Origin: Bacteroidota bacterium
Lineage (GTDB): Bacteria; Bacteroidota; Bacteroidia; Chitinophagales; Chitinophagaceae
Direction: 5' to 3'
DNA: 64,000 nucleotides
Assembly: GCA_018266575.1 (NCBI GenBank)
Contig: JAFEAE010000014.1
Coordinates: 1-64,000, forward strand
Under the pieces are notes generated by a model that was not told the DNA's origin, made no database searches, and saw only the letters and a list, made by a program, of their open reading frames with translations. Of this stretch, positions 62,141 through 64,000 are shown in pieces (position 1 is the stretch's first letter; each line of letters opens with the position of its first letter). The translations under genes were made by a program, and so were the position numbers.

Positions 62141-64000
62141 TTACGACATCTTTTTTATGTGTTCCTGAAATGATAAATCAATATGATTATGCACCACAGG
62201 CGGCTTCATTCCTTTGATTGCTCTCACTGTTTCCCTTCCCTGCTTTATCATTATTTCTTCGAACTTTTTTAAATCAACTGCATCATTTTTTTCACGAATA
62301 TTTATACTGTTAGCTCTCATCATCGAAAGCATGATATCACGGTTTATTTCATCCATCACTTTATGAGCGGGGATGATTTTAGAACCTTGTGGAATGTTCA
62401 TGAGAGATGCGCTATCCGGCGTGAGATAAGATTTGCCAGATGGCTCTTGCACTAACTCGCTTCCTTTTTCACCAACAAGTGCAATACCTGATTTTGGTTT
62501 GTAATCAGTTCCTTTTTCGTAAGCGGGAAGTGGTATAGCGAACAGTGCACCCAATTGAGCGGCACCCAAGCCAATAGCAAGACCGATCTCGGCTCCTATC
62601 GTTGCGGCTGATGCTGCAGCCACGCCGGCATACGCTGCAGTAAGTGGATTTGATGCCATAAGCGCTGCGTTTGCGGTTGCCTCTGCTTCTTTCGCCGTCA
62701 ATGCCGCAACGGTTTCGGCGGTAGTTCCTGCAATGGAAGCAGCTTTTGCGATACGGTCAACTTCCGCTTCTTTTCTTTTCAGATTTCTTTGTTTGCGTTC
62801 AAGCGCTTCGTTGTTTGCCGCTACTTCTGCATCCAACTGAATTATTCTTGCAGCTTTTTCCTGGTTGGAAAGAGTTGATGCATTAATATTCGCTGTTTCA
62901 GTTTCTTTTAACTGATTATTTTTATCGATTTGCTTTTGAATTAAGTTGATTTGTCTTTCATAAGAACCCTTGATCACATTTTCAATAACATCGGCGGTTT
63001 CTTTTGCCATGTCAATTTCCTGATCACTTAATTTTTTCTTTTGATCGAAAAGCAGTTTTTGAGCATCGAATATTTTTGCATTTGCAGTCTCTTCGATTTG
63101 TAGTTTAATATTTGCAATCTGAGCATCAAATCCTGATAAATCCTGCTGCTGATTTTTAGGCAGATCCTGATTTTTCCTTTCGGCTAAAGCCCTTTCCTCG
63201 TTTACCTGTTTTAGCTGAGCATTTAACTCGTCAATGCGGTAAGTGTCATTGATCTGCTTTTTTCTTTTGTTATAATCTTCTTCTTTGATAAGCCCTTTTG
63301 CATACTGTTCGTCGATGTATTTCAGGTGATAGTCCCGATCTTCCGAAAGCGCATTTTTTGAGCGGTTATAGGTAAGCGTTATAAGATCACTTTGCGCTTT
63401 GTAATACGCCTCCCACTGCGCTTTTAATTCATCTTGTGTTAATTTTTCATCCGCAGCAAATTGTTCAAGGGCATCGGCGTGTATTTTTTGCCGGTCAGAA
63501 ACAAATTTTAATTCTGCTGTGAAAATATCAGAATTGGCTTTTTCAATAATGTATGCGCGTTCCGATTCTGTTAACTTTGTATTTTTTAACTGTTCGTTTT
63601 TTACGAGTTCAATTTTTTCTTTTTCGAGTTCAAAAATTTTATCCAGCGCCGTTGTACGTTGATTTTCCGGGGAATCTTTTGAATCCGCAATGATCTGCAA
63701 CCTTGCAATCTGCTCGTCTTTTAAAAGAGCGAGTAATTTTGCTCTTGCATCAATTTCTCTCGCCAGTGCATCGGCTGTATCTTTCGGATCATTGCCGCCG
63801 CCGAGGCCAAGTACTTTATTTTTATTTACTACATCATTCGCCTGTGCTGAAATAGCTTTGTATAGGTCGAGTTCTTTTGATAACCGTTCAATATTTGGTT
63901 TGTTTCCGGAACTGATTGCCTGGCTAAGAAGTTTTGAAATGCTTTCAGTATAATCTTCATAGTATTTTATTTTTTTCTGCTGATCTTTTAAAGACAACTG
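62141..64000 (-). CDS. Tail tape measure-like protein, partial
   Basis: The frame stays open through the window edge (a Gln codon at 63998-64000), so the true start lies outside; the TTG at 63997 is not a credible start. 619 codons seen. Long coiled-coil stretches (about the first 430 residues seen), then an Ala/Gly-rich hydrophobic region (AAYAGVAAASAATIGAEIGL), and a C-terminal domain with GIALVGEKGSELVQEP and IPQGSKIIPAHK, typical of tape measure C-termini. Sets tail length. Confidence 0.85.
   Translation of the reverse strand, partial: QLSLKDQQKKIKYYEDYTESISKLLSQAISSGNKPNIERLSKELDLYKAISAQANDVVNKNKVLGLGGGNDPKDTADALAREIDARAKLLALLKDEQIARLQIIADSKDSPENQRTTALDKIFELEKEKIELVKNEQLKNTKLTESERAYIIEKANSDIFTAELKFVSDRQKIHADALEQFAADEKLTQDELKAQWEAYYKAQSDLITLTYNRSKNALSEDRDYHLKYIDEQYAKGLIKEEDYNKRKKQINDTYRIDELNAQLKQVNEERALAERKNQDLPKNQQQDLSGFDAQIANIKLQIEETANAKIFDAQKLLFDQKKKLSDQEIDMAKETADVIENVIKGSYERQINLIQKQIDKNNQLKETETANINASTLSNQEKAARIIQLDAEVAANNEALERKQRNLKRKEAEVDRIAKAASIAGTTAETVAALTAKEAEATANAALMASNPLTAAYAGVAAASAATIGAEIGLAIGLGAAQLGALFAIPLPAYEKGTDYKPKSGIALVGEKGSELVQEPSGKSYLTPDSASLMNIPQGSKIIPAHKVMDEINRDIMLSMMRANSINIREKNDAVDLKKFEEIMIKQGRETVRAIKGMKPPVVHNHIDLSFQEHIKKMS

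Larger units (their letters stand above)
45246..64000. mobile_element. Prophage or prophage-derived element integrated at tRNA-Arg, left part
   Basis: A tyrosine integrase faces a long opposite-strand block that reads, in transcription order, tape measure, tail proteins, collar-domain fibre, fibre/SGNH hydrolase, small membrane proteins, lysozyme, spanin-like protein. Genes are tightly packed with ATGA or TAATG overlaps. Capsid, terminase and replication genes are not in the window, so completeness cannot be judged. The other attachment site lies outside. Confidence 0.88.

Overview
The window reads as a chromosomal segment of a Bacteroidota bacterium, most likely Chitinophagaceae-like. Support for this: SusC/SusD genes, a giant adhesin built of SprB-type repeats, a DUF5686 outer-membrane protein, a NagB deaminase fused to a PIG-L domain, promoters of the TTTG-n(18)-TAnnTTTG type, scarce Shine-Dalgarno sequences and A+T-rich DNA. 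The assignment is from gene content and motifs only; no search was run.

Region 1 (1-9496, minus strand): two secreted adhesin-like genes. The larger one leaves the window at base 1 and carries about fifteen tandem 84-residue SprB-like repeats (252 bp period) after Ig-like and IPT/TIG-like domains. Both genes have unusually long stop-free leaders before the signal peptide, and a small membrane ORF lies upstream.

Region 2 (10139-18889, minus): an inositol-lipid operon. In order of transcription it encodes myo-inositol-phosphate synthase, a PgpA-like phosphatase, a GtrA-like membrane protein, a DUF5686 outer-membrane protein, a CDP-alcohol phosphatidyltransferase fused to a DUF4833-like domain, and an Aur1/PAP2-type inositol-phosphorylceramide synthase. 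Next come free-methionine-(R)-sulfoxide reductase and a small secreted protein. A TetR regulator lies just upstream, and a perfect 11-bp inverted repeat sits between it and the operon. The reading is glucose-6-phosphate to inositol-phosphate to phosphatidylinositol to inositol sphingolipid.

Region 3 (19032-23506): a KirBac-type potassium channel, pyruvate kinase, 6-phosphofructokinase (with an intrinsic terminator between the two glycolytic genes) and a small coiled-coil protein.

Region 4 (23712-41275): an amino-sugar/fucose glycan locus. It holds a GH20 hexosaminidase, a GH29 fucosidase, a SusC/SusD pair, a ROK regulator and the NagB-PIG-L fusion. Embedded in it is a minus-strand redox/surface group: a heptaheme cytochrome c, a vanadium-haloperoxidase-like PAP2 protein and a 1102-aa FG-GAP/ASPIC-UnbV protein.

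Region 5 (41342-45245): a sphingomyelin-synthase-like membrane enzyme, an Omp85-like barrel, a PhyH-type dioxygenase, an SDR oxidoreductase and tRNA-Arg(ACG).

Region 6 (45246-64000): a prophage, or prophage-derived element, apparently integrated at the tRNA-Arg gene. A tyrosine integrase lies on the plus strand. A long minus-strand late module runs from the tail tape measure (cut by the window edge) through a 1414-aa tail protein, a collar-domain fibre, two fibre-like proteins with signal peptides (one an SGNH hydrolase), a string of overlapping micro-genes with membrane segments, T4-type lysozyme, a candidate spanin, a glycosyltransferase and a metallophosphoesterase.
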